64,000 bases of DNA from Bradyrhizobium sp. JYMT SZCCT0428. GTDB lineage: Bacteria > Pseudomonadota > Alphaproteobacteria > Rhizobiales > Xanthobacteraceae. The notes under the pieces were generated by a model that searched no databases, was not told where the DNA came from, and saw only the letters and a list, made by a program, of their open reading frames with translations. The stretch spans positions 1 through 64,000 of the forward strand of contig NZ_JAFCLS010000048.1 in assembly GCF_018131075.1 (NCBI RefSeq). Direction: 5' to 3'. This document shows positions 34,101-45,017 of the stretch, one piece after another; position 1 is the first letter of the stretch, and each line of letters starts with the position of its first letter. A program made the position numbers and the translations under genes.

Positions 34101-34252
34101 TGTGGGTTCCGCATGCGAGCCCCAAAGGTTTCCGCCATGAAGGTTTCGGCCTTCAGGGTTTCAGCTTCGGGCGCCCGCGCATGTTGCAATCCTGCGTGCT
34201 GCCCGGTACGTCAACGCCTCGCGCGATGCAAGGGGACGGGATCGATTCCGGA

Positions 34253-34738
34253 ATGACCGAGACGGGCCACTCAAGCTCTTGCGCGCCCTCGCCGCGCCGC
34301 CTGACCGTGCGCTGGCGCGGTTTTCGCGGCTTTGCAGCCGTGGCACTGCTCTGCGCCGCGCTCGGCGGCTGCACCGGCGAGCAATTCCAGAAGGGCTATA
34401 TCCTGCCCCCCGGCGCGCTCGAACAGATCCCGATCGGCGCCAGCCAGGACCAGGTGCTGATCGTGATGGGCACGCCCTCCACGGTCGCAACCCTGAACGG
34501 CGAGGTGTTCTACTACATTTCGCAGCGCTCCGAGCGCAAGGTCGCGTTCATGAACCAGCAGGTCGTCGACCAGCGGGTGATCGCGATCTATTTCGACAAG
34601 AATCGCCAGGTGCAGCGGCTCGCCAATTACGGGCTGCAGGACGGCAAGATCTTCGACTTCATCAGCCGCACCACGCCGACCTCAGGCCAGGAGCTCAGCT
34701 ACCTGACGCCGCTGTTCAAGCTGCTCAGCTTTAACTAG
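34253..34738 (+). CDS. bamE: Outer-membrane assembly lipoprotein BamE (OmlA)
   Basis: This 161-residue protein has a basic N-terminus, a hydrophobic signal and a lipobox LGGC (Cys about 40), then the SmpA/OmlA domain: ILPPGALEQIPIGASQDQV, MGTPSTVATLNGEVFYYIS and RVIAIYFDKNRQV. It is a lipoprotein of the BAM complex that inserts beta-barrel proteins into the outer membrane. ATG 34253 is chosen because the upstream frame (from 34100) looks non-coding. A terminator overlaps its stop. Confidence 0.9.
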   Translation: MTETGHSSSCAPSPRRLTVRWRGFRGFAAVALLCAALGGCTGEQFQKGYILPPGALEQIPIGASQDQVLIVMGTPSTVATLNGEVFYYISQRSERKVAFMNQQVVDQRVIAIYFDKNRQVQRLANYGLQDGKIFDFISRTTPTSGQELSYLTPLFKLLSFN

Positions 34739-34758
34739 GCCCGAGAACTCGGGCCTTT
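34737..34758 (+). terminator. Rho-independent terminator of bamE
   Basis: Arms AGGCCCGAG (34737-34745) and CTCGGGCCT (34748-34756) directly at the bamE stop codon, followed by TT. Confidence 0.75.
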
Positions 34759-34849
34759 CCCGCGCCCTGCGCCAAGTCGCCCGCTTGCCCTGCGCGAGCG
34801 CGCTGCCTACGGTCGCCTGCAAAATAACAGCCCCGCAGGGAGTGACCTA

Positions 34850-35854
34850 GTGACCAGCAGATTTTTGTCCCGCCGCCATATTCTGACCGGAGCCGCCGCG
34901 CTCTCCACTGCGGCCATTCTGCCGCGCAGCAGCCTGGGCGCCGACTGGCGGCCCACCGAAACCGTCCGCCTGATCGTGCCGGCCGCGCCGGGAGGCACCA
35001 CGGACGTGATGGGACGCTTGCTGGCGGCCCATTTGCAGAAGGCCTGGGGCCAGTCCGCGGTGGTGGAAAACCGCTCCGGCGGCGGCGGCACCATCGGCAC
35101 CGCGGAAGTCGTCCGCCAGAAGGGCGACGGGCACACCATCCTGGTCGGCAATCCCGGCCCCAACGCCATCGCCTACAGCATCTTCCGGAACATGACCTAC
35201 AAGGCCGACCAGTTGCAGCCGGTCTCCAACCTGATCCGGATTCCCAACATCATCTCGGCGCACCCCTCGGTGCCGGTCAAGTCGATTGGAGACATGATTG
35301 CCTACATCAAGGCCAACCCGGACAAGCTGACTTATGGTTCCTCAGGCATCGGCCAGAGCCCTCACCTCACCATGGCCTGGCTGCTGCAGCTCACCGGGCT
35401 GAAGATGGTGCATGTGCCGTTCCGCGGCGCCGGGCCGGCGCTGCAGGCCGCGCTGGCCGGCGACATCCAGATCCTGTCGGACAATCTCTTTCCGACGCTG
35501 CCGCAGGTCATGGACGGCAAGCTGAACGCGTTGGCGGTGACGACGCCGGAGCGCAGTCCGTCAGGGCCGAACATTCCGACCGTGCGCGAGACCGGACCGG
35601 AGCTGGCCAAATTCGACGTCTCGTCCTGGTTCGGAATCTTCCTGCCCAAGGCCTGCCCTCCTCCCGTCGTCGATGCCCTCAACAAGGAAATCAAGGTGTT
35701 CCTGGAGCGCGACGACATCAAGGAAAGCATGGCCAAGATCGGCGCCCGCACCGATTACGGCACGCCGCAGCAGTTTTCCGATTTCACCCAGGCGGAAACC
35801 GCGAAGTTCGGCGCCATCATCAAGCAGGAAGGCCTGCAGATGGACGCCGGCTGA
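34850..35854 (+). CDS. Tripartite tricarboxylate transporter substrate-binding protein (Bug/TctC)
   Basis: This 334-residue periplasmic binding protein of the Bug family starts at GTG 34850 with a Tat-like signal (SRRHILTGAAALSTAAILP). The mature part has VRLIVPAAPGGTTDVMGRLLA (about 39-59), GNPGPNAIAYSIF and YGSSGIGQSPHLTM, typical for TctC. No TctA or TctB membrane genes are adjacent, as is usual for orphan Bug proteins. The ligand is an unidentified carboxylate or aromatic acid. Confidence 0.9.
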   Translation: MTSRFLSRRHILTGAAALSTAAILPRSSLGADWRPTETVRLIVPAAPGGTTDVMGRLLAAHLQKAWGQSAVVENRSGGGGTIGTAEVVRQKGDGHTILVGNPGPNAIAYSIFRNMTYKADQLQPVSNLIRIPNIISAHPSVPVKSIGDMIAYIKANPDKLTYGSSGIGQSPHLTMAWLLQLTGLKMVHVPFRGAGPALQAALAGDIQILSDNLFPTLPQVMDGKLNALAVTTPERSPSGPNIPTVRETGPELAKFDVSSWFGIFLPKACPPPVVDALNKEIKVFLERDDIKESMAKIGARTDYGTPQQFSDFTQAETAKFGAIIKQEGLQMDAG

Positions 35855-35860
35855 GGCAAC

Positions 35861-35972
35861 CGTCATTGCCTGCGACAAACGCGAAGCGTTTGCGCAAGGG
35901 AGCGCAATCGACGAAGCAATCCACTTCCGCGTTCGCTGCTTATGGATTGCTTCGCTTCGCTCGCAATGACGG
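35861..35972. repeat. Palindromic repeat, family A, copy 3 (with inner hairpin)
   Basis: CGTCATTGCCTGCGACAAAC at the left and CTTCGCTCGCAATGACG at the right. The left half contains an added hairpin, CGCGAAGCG / CGTTTGCGC, so this copy is longer than the others. Confidence 0.75.
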
Positions 35973-35999
35973 ATAAAAGACCTCAGGCTTCCAAAGAAA

Positions 36000-36029
36000 A
36001 ACCCCGCGGCTCGCACCGCGGGGTTTTTT
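36000..36029. terminator. Bidirectional rho-independent terminator
   Basis: Ten-bp stem AACCCCGCGG / CCGCGGGGTT with a 6-base loop; T-run on the plus strand and A-run at the left side (T-run on the minus strand). It lies between the converging TctC and hppA genes. Confidence 0.9.
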
Positions 36030-36051
36030 GTTTGATCGGGCTTCTCGCCGC

Positions 36052-38172
<2,121 letters not shown>

Positions 38173-38523
38173 TGAATTTGCCTCAGACCTTGATGTTCCC
38201 CCGCCACACCGCGAGCGCGGCAAGCGCATAAAAAGGAGGCCTTCCCCGCCCAGAAGGGTGGCCCCTCAAATCGCCGGGACCTTGCCAAAATCGTTTCCCC
38301 GGCGCAACGCCGCGGAGGCCAGAAACCGTCTATTTTTGAAAGGAATCCCCGGGAACGACGGCTGGTGCCGAGACCTGGCTGCCGGCTGGACCGTCCGGCG
38401 GAAAATCCGAGGCCTGCCAGGCGCCCGCGGGGCGGACCTTCGAATCGTCTGCCGACAGCGATCCTGCGAGGGCCACAACCCAAATAGCGACCGAGAAATA
38501 TATAGGCCTGAAAATACATGGCC
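38173..38523. other. Promoter region between cspA and hppA
   Basis: No gene is convincing here. The hppA promoter must lie in its left part. At the right end, a 15-bp unit (GGCCTGAAAATACA plus one base) occurs twice in tandem at about 38505-38534, next to the cspA terminator and an AT-rich GAGAAATATATAGG stretch. Confidence 0.45.
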
Positions 38524-38570
38524 TGAAAATACAAGGGCCCGCCCAATCCTCGAAGGGATTGAGCGGGCCC
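38524..38570 (-). terminator. Terminator of the cold-shock gene
   Basis: Fifteen-bp stem GGGCCCGCCCAATCC / GGATTGAGCGGGCCC with one mismatch and a 6-base loop. On the minus strand it continues into TTGTATTTTCAGG. It begins 44 bp beyond the cspA stop. Confidence 0.85.
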
Positions 38571-38613
38571 GCGATCCATTTCAGTACATCCGTGAAACGA
38601 CCGTTTCGAGGCC

Positions 38614-38823
38614 TCAGGCCAGCGACAGGTTCTCTGCGCTTACCTTGCCCCGCATCTTGTCGGTCTTGAGTTCGAACTCGACCTTCTGGCCTTCGGCCAG
38701 ACCGGTCAGGCCGGCGCGCTCAACGGCGCTGATGTGGACGAACACATCCTTGCTGCCGTCGTTCGGCTGAATGAATCCAAAACCCTTTTGACCGTTGAAC
38801 CACTTCACAGTTCCCGTAGCCAT
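38614..38823 (-). CDS. cspA: Cold-shock protein (CspA family)
   Basis: This 69-residue single-domain nucleic-acid-binding protein starts MATGTVKWFNGQKGFGFIQP, contains RNP1 (KGFGFI) and RNP2 (VFVHI), and ends VSAENLSLA. It acts as an RNA chaperone. The full length is normal for the family. A long leader of about 200 bp lies upstream (38824-39026), but I see no defined cold-box element. The symbol is a family name; which paralogue it is cannot be said. Confidence 0.95.
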   Translation of the reverse strand: MATGTVKWFNGQKGFGFIQPNDGSKDVFVHISAVERAGLTGLAEGQKVEFELKTDKMRGKVSAENLSLA

Positions 38824-39026
38824 TTTCTATTCTCCAAAGCACGTAGGCTTTCATTCCGCACGGCGATCGCACGGATTCAAATCCAATCGACGATGTCTCT
38901 GGAAAATGCCCTAACAGGCGCGTTCAGCAAGGCACGGCGGCAATCGAATGCGCGCACAACTATAGATTTTCCGGGAAATTGCAATGGCTGGCCGGAAATA
39001 AAGGCCCGCGGGCGCCGCCGCGACGC

Positions 39027-40022
39027 TCAAAAATGGCTGTAGGAGCGCCGTTTCAGCACGATTTCGCCGCCCTGCCCGTCGAGGAATTTTGGCGCTCCAC
39101 TTCCAGCGAGCACGGTTCCGATGGAACTTACCGCCACGCCGGCGCCCTGCGCGGCTTGCACGAACGCATCGACCCGGTCTTCCGCCACCGTGCACAGGAT
39201 TTCGTAATCGTCGCCTCCGGCGATCAATGTTTCGATTCCGACGATGCCGCGCGACACCAGATCGCGCGCGGCATCCGACAGCGGAACTGATTCCAGATCG
39301 ATCGCAGCGGAAACACCGGACACGCCGCACAGCTTGGTGAGATCGCCGGCGAGCCCATCGGACACGTCCATCGCCGCACCGGCATGGTCGCGAACGATTT
39401 CCGCGAGCCCCACGCGCGGCTGCGGTACCCGATAACGCCCGACCAGCAGATCGCGCGCCGCTACATCGCTCACCGCTGCATGGACCTTTCCGCCCCCGAG
39501 CACGGCAAGCCCGAGCGCGGCATCGCCGATCGTGCCGGTCACCAGCACCCGGTCGCCAGGTTTGGCGCCGCTGCGATGGACCATTTTGCCTGATGGCACG
39601 CGCCCGAACGCGGTGACCGAGACCATCAGTGGCCCGGGCGTCGACACCGTATCGCCGCCGAGCAGCGGACAGCCGAATTGTGCAGCGTCCTCGCCGAGCG
39701 CGGCCGCGAACGGTTTGAGCCAGGCTTCGTCGGTATCGCGGAGCGCCAGCGTCAGCACGAAACCGGCCGGCACCGCGCCCTTGGCCGCGAGATCACTGAG
39801 ATTCACCCGCAGCGCCTTGCGCGCAACGGTATCCGGCGGATCGTCGGGGAGGAAATGCACGCCTTCGACGATGGCGTCCGTCGTCACCACGATGTCGTCG
39901 CCATCAGGCTTCAGGGCGGCGGCGTCGTCATCGAGATTGAAGGCGCCAGGGTCGGTCGCGATCGGCCTGAAATAGCGCGCGATGAGAGAGTCTTCTCCGG
40001 ACACTGGTTTGCCGTTGGTCAT
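39027..40022 (-). CDS. thiL: Thiamine-monophosphate kinase
   Basis: This 331-residue enzyme phosphorylates thiamine monophosphate to the diphosphate cofactor. The N-terminal AIRS fold shows DDAAALKPDGDDIVVTTDAI (about 31-50) and VEGVHFLPDDPP, then the Mg/ATP-binding LGGDTVSTPGPLMVSVTAFG (about 120-139) and DVSDGLAGDLTKL (about 216-228). It is the last gene of the riboflavin/nusB cluster; a palindromic repeat lies between it and nusB. Confidence 0.95.
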   Translation of the reverse strand: MTNGKPVSGEDSLIARYFRPIATDPGAFNLDDDAAALKPDGDDIVVTTDAIVEGVHFLPDDPPDTVARKALRVNLSDLAAKGAVPAGFVLTLALRDTDEAWLKPFAAALGEDAAQFGCPLLGGDTVSTPGPLMVSVTAFGRVPSGKMVHRSGAKPGDRVLVTGTIGDAALGLAVLGGGKVHAAVSDVAARDLLVGRYRVPQPRVGLAEIVRDHAGAAMDVSDGLAGDLTKLCGVSGVSAAIDLESVPLSDAARDLVSRGIVGIETLIAGGDDYEILCTVAEDRVDAFVQAAQGAGVAVSSIGTVLAGSGAPKFLDGQGGEIVLKRRSYSHF

Positions 40023-40033
40023 TACTTTAGACC

Positions 40034-40145
40034 CGTCATCCTGAGGTGCGAGCCCTTGCGAGCCTCGAAGGATGCACGGCCGAGACGCAGTGGCACGCCG
40101 CCACCCTTCGAGGCCTCCGCTTCGCTACGGCACCTCAGGATGACG
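40034..40145. repeat. Palindromic repeat, CGTCATCCTGAGGTGCGAG type
   Basis: Left arm CGTCATCCTGAGGTGCGAGC faces GCTACGGCACCTCAGGATGACG, with inner arms CCTCGAAGGATG and CACCCTTCGAGG. It fills the gap between nusB and thiL. Confidence 0.85.
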
Positions 40146-40171
40146 GCTACGGCCAAGGTCATCGTTATCAC

Positions 40172-40669
40172 CTACCCACGCGCGAACTCGTCGGCGCGGA
40201 ATTGCCGCGCGATCTGGTCCAGCACCGCATTCACCATGCCGGTCTCGTCCTTTTCGACAAAGGCGTGCGCGACATCGACATACTCGGACACGACGACGCG
40301 GCCGGGCACGTCCTTGCGATGCTCCAGTTCATAAGACCCTGCCCGCAGCACCGCGCGCAAAATCGCGTCGATCCGCTTCAAGGGCCATCCTTTCGACAGC
40401 GCATCGTCGATCAGGGGATCGAGCTTGGCCTGATCCCGCACCACGCCGGAGACGACGTCGCGGAAAAACGCGGCCTCGGCCGGCAGATATTTGTCGCCCT
40501 CGACCTCGTTGCCGAGCCAGTGGCTCTCGAACTCGGCGAAGATGTCATTGATCCCGGCGCCGCCAATGTCCATCTGGTACAGCGCCTGCACCGCGGCGAG
40601 CCGCGCCGCACCGCGCCGGTTGGCTTTCTTGTCCGGACTTTTCGGAGCGGGCTTCTTGGTGTCTGCCAT
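40172..40669 (-). CDS. nusB: Transcription antitermination factor NusB
   Basis: This 165-residue all-helical RNA-binding protein works with NusE at boxA of rRNA operons. It has the Arg-rich N-terminus RRGAARLAAVQALYQMDIGG (about 18-37), and the C-terminal LEHRKDVPGRVVVSEYVDVAHAF. Two bases separate it from ribH, a pairing conserved in many bacteria. The N-terminus carries a Lys/Pro-rich extension (KKPAPKSPDKKANR). Confidence 0.95.
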   Translation of the reverse strand: MADTKKPAPKSPDKKANRRGAARLAAVQALYQMDIGGAGINDIFAEFESHWLGNEVEGDKYLPAEAAFFRDVVSGVVRDQAKLDPLIDDALSKGWPLKRIDAILRAVLRAGSYELEHRKDVPGRVVVSEYVDVAHAFVEKDETGMVNAVLDQIARQFRADEFARG

Positions 40670-40671
40670 CG

Positions 40672-41163
40672 TCAGGCCTTTGCCAGCCGGCGTTTGATCC
40701 GTAGCATCGCGAGCGCCGCGCGGGCGGCGTCGCCGCCCTTGTTGAGTTCACTGGCGCGCGCCCTCGCCCAGGCCTGCGCCTCGGTGTTGACCGTAATGAT
40801 GCCGTTGCCGAGCGGGAACTTCCTGGCGACCGCAAGGTCCATCAGCGCGCGCGAGGATTCGATCGAGACGATCTCGAAATGAATGGTGTCGCCCCGCACC
40901 ACGCAGCCGAGCGCGATCGCGGCGTCATAGGGCTTTCCGTTGTTCTCGGCCGCGTCGATCGCGATCGCGATCGCGGCGGGGATTTCCAAAGCGCCGGGCA
41001 CGGTGATGACGTCATGCGTGACCCCGGCTGCCTTCAATTCGGCGACGGCGCCTTCCAGCAGCGCGTCCTGGATGTCGTCGTAAAAGCGTGCCTCGACGAT
41101 CAGCGCGCGCGCGCCTTTGATGTCGGTCTGATCTTTCAGCGGTGCGCGCCGTGCGTCTGCCAT
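40672..41163 (-). CDS. ribH: 6,7-dimethyl-8-ribityllumazine synthase
   Basis: This 163-residue enzyme condenses the ribitylamino-uracil with dihydroxybutanone phosphate to form lumazine. ALIVEARFYDDIQDALLEGA (about 19-38), GALEIPAAIAIA (about 56-67), ALGCVVRGDTIHFEIVS with the catalytic His (about 84-100) and GNGIITVNTEAQA are all recognisable. It is followed by nusB. A palindromic repeat separates it from ribE upstream. Confidence 0.96.
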   Translation of the reverse strand: MADARRAPLKDQTDIKGARALIVEARFYDDIQDALLEGAVAELKAAGVTHDVITVPGALEIPAAIAIAIDAAENNGKPYDAAIALGCVVRGDTIHFEIVSIESSRALMDLAVARKFPLGNGIITVNTEAQAWARARASELNKGGDAARAALAMLRIKRRLAKA

Positions 41164-41188
41164 TATGTCTCTTCCGTCTTGATCGGTG

Positions 41189-41289
41189 CCCTCACCCTGA
41201 GGAGCGGCCGCTTGGCCGCGTCTCGAAGGGCCGTGATGTTTCCGGGCCTCATGGTTCGAGACGGCGCAAGCGCCTCCTCACCATGAGGG
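41189..41289. repeat. Palindromic repeat, CCCTCACCCTGAGGAG type
   Basis: CCCTCACCCTGAGGAGCGGC at the left and GCGCCTCCTCACCATGAGGG at the right, with inner arms CGTCTCGAAGG and GGTTCGAGACG. It separates ribH from ribE. Confidence 0.8.
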
Positions 41290-41337
41290 TTTGGCCGGCG
41301 TTTTAGGCGCAGCGACGTCCAAAGCCAAGGGTTACGC

Positions 41338-41946
41338 CTACTTCATTTCCGACAGCCGCGCCGCGTAGCGGGCCATCAGATCGACCTCGATATTGACCTC
41401 GCTGCCCGCGTTCCAGCCCCCCAGTGTCGTGACACTGAGCGTATGGGGAATGATCAGCACCGAAAACACCACGTCTTCGACCGTATTCACGGTCAATGAC
41501 ACTCCATCCAGCGTGATCGAACCCTTGACGGCGATGAAACGCGCCAGTTCCCGCGTCGTGCGCAGTTCGAACCTGGCCATATCGGGCAGATCGTCGCGCT
41601 TGACGATGCCGGCGATGCCGTCGGCATGGCCGGCCACGATGTGACCGCCGAGTTCGTCGCCGATTTTCAGCGCGCGCTCGAGATTGAGTTTTGTGCCTTT
41701 GCCCCAGTGCTTGGCCGTGGTCATGCCGAGCGTCTCGGCTGCGGCATCGACGTCAAACCAGGTCTTGCCATCATCGACGCCGGAGGCGACCACGGTGAGA
41801 CAGACGCCGTTGCAGGCGATCGAGGCGCCATCGGCGATGGTGGCGCGATCGTAGCGGCAGGCGATGCGCAAGCGATGCAATTGTCCCTGCGCCGTTGGCG
41901 TCAGGCTGACGATTTCGCCGATATCGGTGACTATTCCGGTGAACAC
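41338..41946 (-). CDS. ribE: Riboflavin synthase alpha chain
   Basis: This 202-residue enzyme dismutates two lumazines to riboflavin. It has two similar lumazine-binding domains, each about 95 residues: FTGIVTDIGEI at the start and the ASIACNGVCLTVV (about 42-54) and GSITLDGVSLTVN (about 139-151) pair. GTG 41946 is the start since FTGIV is the invariant N-terminus, and AGAGGGACTTGTT precedes it. Frame is open further upstream but runs into a family B repeat. Confidence 0.95.
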   Translation of the reverse strand: MFTGIVTDIGEIVSLTPTAQGQLHRLRIACRYDRATIADGASIACNGVCLTVVASGVDDGKTWFDVDAAAETLGMTTAKHWGKGTKLNLERALKIGDELGGHIVAGHADGIAGIVKRDDLPDMARFELRTTRELARFIAVKGSITLDGVSLTVNTVEDVVFSVLIIPHTLSVTTLGGWNAGSEVNIEVDLMARYAARLSEMK

Positions 41947-41964
41947 AACAAGTCCCTCTAGCTC

Positions 41965-42053
41965 CGTCATGGCCGGGCTTGACCCGGCCATCCACGTCTT
42001 CTCTTTCATTTGCGGCCAAGACGTGGATGCCCGGGACAAGCCCGGGCATGACG
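41965..42053. repeat. Palindromic repeat, family B, copy 3
   Basis: CGTCATGGCCGGGCTTGACC at the left and AAGCCCGGGCATGACG at the right, with CACGTCTT / AAGACGTG inside. It fills the gap between ribD and ribE. Confidence 0.9.
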
Positions 42054-42056
42054 AAC

Positions 42057-43211
42057 TTAGGCAGTGCGCTCGTAGATCGTAAGTGTGTCTTCGCCGACGC
42101 TTTCGCTAGCACGGACTCTTAGCGCGGGCGACCCGGTGAGAGCCGACAGCGGCAATGCGTCCAGCGCGGGAACGCCGTCCGCGCCGACCGTATCAGGTCC
42201 GCGCAGCAGCCAGACCTCGTCGACCAGCCCCGCCGATACAAAGGACGACGCGACCCGCGCCCCGCCCTCGACCATCAGCCGCGAAATGCCCTTGTCGGAC
42301 AGCGCACGCAGCACGGCCGGCAGATCCAGCCCCGGCGGCGTGCTTGACGCTGCGACGCGGATCACCTGCGCTCCGGCAGCGCCGAGCTTCATGGCGGCCG
42401 GCGCTTCGGCGAGATCCGACGTCATGACCCAGAGCGGCGTCTCGCGCGCGGTTTGCACCAGACGGCTGGTGCCGGGAATCCGCAAGCTCCGATCCAGCAC
42501 CACCCGTACCGGCGACAAATGCTCCATCCCCGGCAGGCGGCAGGTCAGCACCGGATCATCGGCCAGCACGGTGCCGATCCCGACCAGGATGGCGTCGCAT
42601 TGCGCGCGCAGCAGATGCACGCGGGTCCTAGCGGGCTCGCCCGTGATGGCGATCGGCTTGCGGCCGGCGGCGCCGATCTTGTCGTCGGCGGAGACGGCCA
42701 GTTTGAGGATCACATGCGGGCGCTTGTCGCGGATGCGGCGGAAATGCCCCGCATGGTCGTATGCCGCTTCCGCGGCATTCAGGCCGACATCGACGATAAT
42801 CCCGGCGGCGCGCAATTTGGCGTGGCCCTGCCCCGCCACTTCCGGATTGGGGTCCTCGATCGCCGACACCACGCGGGCAATGCCCGATGCGATCACGGCA
42901 TCGACGCAAGGCGGCGATTTGCCGAAATGCGAGCACGGCTCCAGCGTCACATAGAGCGTGGCGCCGCGCGCGGCTTCACCGGCGCGCTTGAGCGCATCCG
43001 GCTCGGCATGCGGCCGACCGCCGGGCTGGGTCCAGCCACGCCCGACAATGACGCCGTCCTTGACGATGACGGCGCCGACGGCGGGGTTCGGCCAGGTGCG
43101 GCCCTGCCCGCGCCGGCCGAGCGCCAGCGCCAGCTGCATGAAGCGCGCGTCCGCGGCTTTGGACTCTCTGGATTTCTGCGCGTACTGGTCTTCCAGAATG
43201 CGGAAGATCAT
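42057..43211 (-). CDS. ribD: Bifunctional riboflavin biosynthesis protein RibD
   Basis: This 384-residue enzyme deaminates and then reduces the pyrimidine intermediate of riboflavin synthesis. The deaminase domain has zinc ligands in GRPHAEPDAL (HAE, about 66) and LEPCSHFGKSPPC (about 91-103). The reductase domain follows with ARTRVHLLRAQCDAILVGIG and LMVEGGARVASSF (about 313-325). Its start overlaps the nrdR stop by four bases. Confidence 0.95.
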   Translation of the reverse strand: MIFRILEDQYAQKSRESKAADARFMQLALALGRRGQGRTWPNPAVGAVIVKDGVIVGRGWTQPGGRPHAEPDALKRAGEAARGATLYVTLEPCSHFGKSPPCVDAVIASGIARVVSAIEDPNPEVAGQGHAKLRAAGIIVDVGLNAAEAAYDHAGHFRRIRDKRPHVILKLAVSADDKIGAAGRKPIAITGEPARTRVHLLRAQCDAILVGIGTVLADDPVLTCRLPGMEHLSPVRVVLDRSLRIPGTSRLVQTARETPLWVMTSDLAEAPAAMKLGAAGAQVIRVAASSTPPGLDLPAVLRALSDKGISRLMVEGGARVASSFVSAGLVDEVWLLRGPDTVGADGVPALDALPLSALTGSPALRVRASESVGEDTLTIYERTA

Positions 43212-43690
43212 TTGCGTAACGCGGTGACCCGTGCGTCTTCCTCGCCGGACAGCTCACCGAGCACGGCTTCAAAGTCCTTGGCCTCGCGAAAGTTGCGATA
43301 GACCGAGGCAAAACGCACATAGGCGACGTCGTCGAGCTGGCGCAGATGCTCCATCACGATCTCGCCGATCGCTTCCGAGGAAACCTCCGCCTCGCCGCCG
43401 CTTTCGAGCTCGCGCACGATGGCGGAGACCATCTTCTCGACGCGCTCCGGATCGACCGGGCGCTTGCGCAGGGAGATCTGCAGCGAGCGCACCAGCTTGT
43501 CGCGGTCGAACGGCACGCGGCGGCCGTTGCGCTTGATCACGGTCAGTTCGCGCAGCTGCACCCGCTCGAAGGTGGTGAAGCGGAAATTGCAGGCGATGCA
43601 GACCCGCCGCCGCCGGATCACGGCGGAATCCTCGGTGGGGCGCGAATCCTTCACCTGCGTATCGAGACTGTTGCAGCTGGGGCAGCGCAT
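43208..43690 (-). CDS. nrdR: Transcriptional repressor NrdR
   Basis: This 160-residue ribonucleotide-reductase repressor has the N-terminal zinc ribbon MRCPSCNSLDTQVKDSR with the second CIACNFRFTTFE pair (about 31-42) and then the ATP-cone domain (VIKRNGRRVPFDRDKLVRSL, about 51-70). It senses (d)ATP and represses nrd operons through NrdR boxes. It lies between glyA and ribD, the usual alphaproteobacterial position. Confidence 0.96.
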   Translation of the reverse strand: MRCPSCNSLDTQVKDSRPTEDSAVIRRRRVCIACNFRFTTFERVQLRELTVIKRNGRRVPFDRDKLVRSLQISLRKRPVDPERVEKMVSAIVRELESGGEAEVSSEAIGEIVMEHLRQLDDVAYVRFASVYRNFREAKDFEAVLGELSGEEDARVTALRK

Positions 43691-43715
43691 CCCAAGAATC
43701 CCTTACCTGTGGCCT

Positions 43716-45017
43716 TTATTGATAGATCGGGAAGCGGTCGGTGAGTGCCTTGACGCGTTCCTTGATCGCGGCTTCCACCAGCGGCGCCTTGCCGTCGGGC
43801 GATTGTGCCAGCGCGTTGAGCACTTCGGCAATCATGGAAGCCACCTGCTGGAATTCGGCGACGCCAAAACCGCGCGTGGTCGCCGCCGGCGTGCCCAGAC
43901 GCAGGCCCGACGTGACGAACGGCGTTTCGGGATCGAACGGAATGCCGTTCTTGTTGCAGGTGATCGCGGCGCGAACCAGCGCCTTTTCCGAGACGTTGCC
44001 CTTCAGGCCCTTGGGCCTGAGATCAACCAGCATCAGGTGGTTGTCGGTACCGCCGGAGACGATGTCGAGGCCCTGCGCGCGCAGCGCTTCCGCCAGCGCC
44101 TTGGCGTTCTCGACGACGTTCTTGGCGTAGATCTTGAAGTCCGGCCGCAGCGCCTCGGAAAATGCCACCGCCTTGGCGGCGATGATGTGCATCAAGGGAC
44201 CGCCCTGCAGGCCCGGGAAGATCGCCGAGTTGAGTTTCTTGGTCAGCGTCTCGTCGTTCCACAGCATCAACCCGCCGCGCGGGCCGCGCAGCGATTTGTG
44301 CGTGGTCGTGGTGGTGACATGGGCATGCGGCACCGGCGAGGCATGGACGCCCCCGGCGACGAGGCCGGCGAAATGCGCCATGTCCACCATCAGATAGGCG
44401 CCAACGCTGTCAGCGATTTCCCGGAAACGCTTGAAGTCCCAGGCGCGCGAATAGGCCGAGCCGCCGGCGATGATCAGCTTCGGCTTCACTTCCTCGGCGC
44501 GGCGCTGAACATCGTCCATGTCGATGATCTGGTCGTCGCGGCGCACGGTGTAGTGCTGCGCCTTGAACCATTTGCCGGACATGTTGACGGGCGCGCCGTG
44601 GGTCAGATGGCCGCCGGCGGCAAGATCGAGGCCCATGAAGGTGTCGCCGGGCTGCAGCAGCGCCAGGAACACCGCCTGGTTCATCTGGCTGCCCGAATTC
44701 GGCTGCACGTTGGCAAACTGGGCACCGAACAGTTTCTTGGCGCGATCGATCGCCAATGTCTCGGCGACGTCGACCCATTCGCAACCGCCATAGTAGCGCG
44801 CGCCCGGATAGCCCTCGGCGTATTTGTTGGTCATCACCGAGCCCTGCGCTTCCAGCACCGCGCGGCTGACGATGTTTTCCGAGGCGATCAGCTCGATCTC
44901 GTGGCGCTGCCGGCCGAGTTCACCCTTGATGGCGGCGGCGATTTCCGGATCGGCCTCGGCGAGGGTTGCCGTGAAGAACGAGTCGGGCGCGGAGGCGGTC
45001 TTGCTGCTAGATGTCAT
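43716..45017 (-). CDS. glyA: Serine hydroxymethyltransferase
   Basis: This 433-residue PLP enzyme interconverts serine and glycine with tetrahydrofolate. The signature HVTTTTTHKSLRGPRGG (about 224-240) contains the PLP lysine, and LIASENIVSRAVLEAQGS and YAEGYPGARYYGGCEWVD are conserved. ATG 45017 (MTSSSK) is preferred; open frame upstream adds 13 residues without similarity. It heads the glyA-nrdR-ribD cluster. Confidence 0.96.
   Translation of the reverse strand: MTSSSKTASAPDSFFTATLAEADPEIAAAIKGELGRQRHEIELIASENIVSRAVLEAQGSVMTNKYAEGYPGARYYGGCEWVDVAETLAIDRAKKLFGAQFANVQPNSGSQMNQAVFLALLQPGDTFMGLDLAAGGHLTHGAPVNMSGKWFKAQHYTVRRDDQIIDMDDVQRRAEEVKPKLIIAGGSAYSRAWDFKRFREIADSVGAYLMVDMAHFAGLVAGGVHASPVPHAHVTTTTTHKSLRGPRGGLMLWNDETLTKKLNSAIFPGLQGGPLMHIIAAKAVAFSEALRPDFKIYAKNVVENAKALAEALRAQGLDIVSGGTDNHLMLVDLRPKGLKGNVSEKALVRAAITCNKNGIPFDPETPFVTSGLRLGTPAATTRGFGVAEFQQVASMIAEVLNALAQSPDGKAPLVEAAIKERVKALTDRFPIYQ

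Noticed and set aside
41164..42056. FMN riboswitch near ribE, ribH or ribD
   Set aside because: None of the conserved RFN blocks can be seen; the gaps are explained by palindromic repeats.
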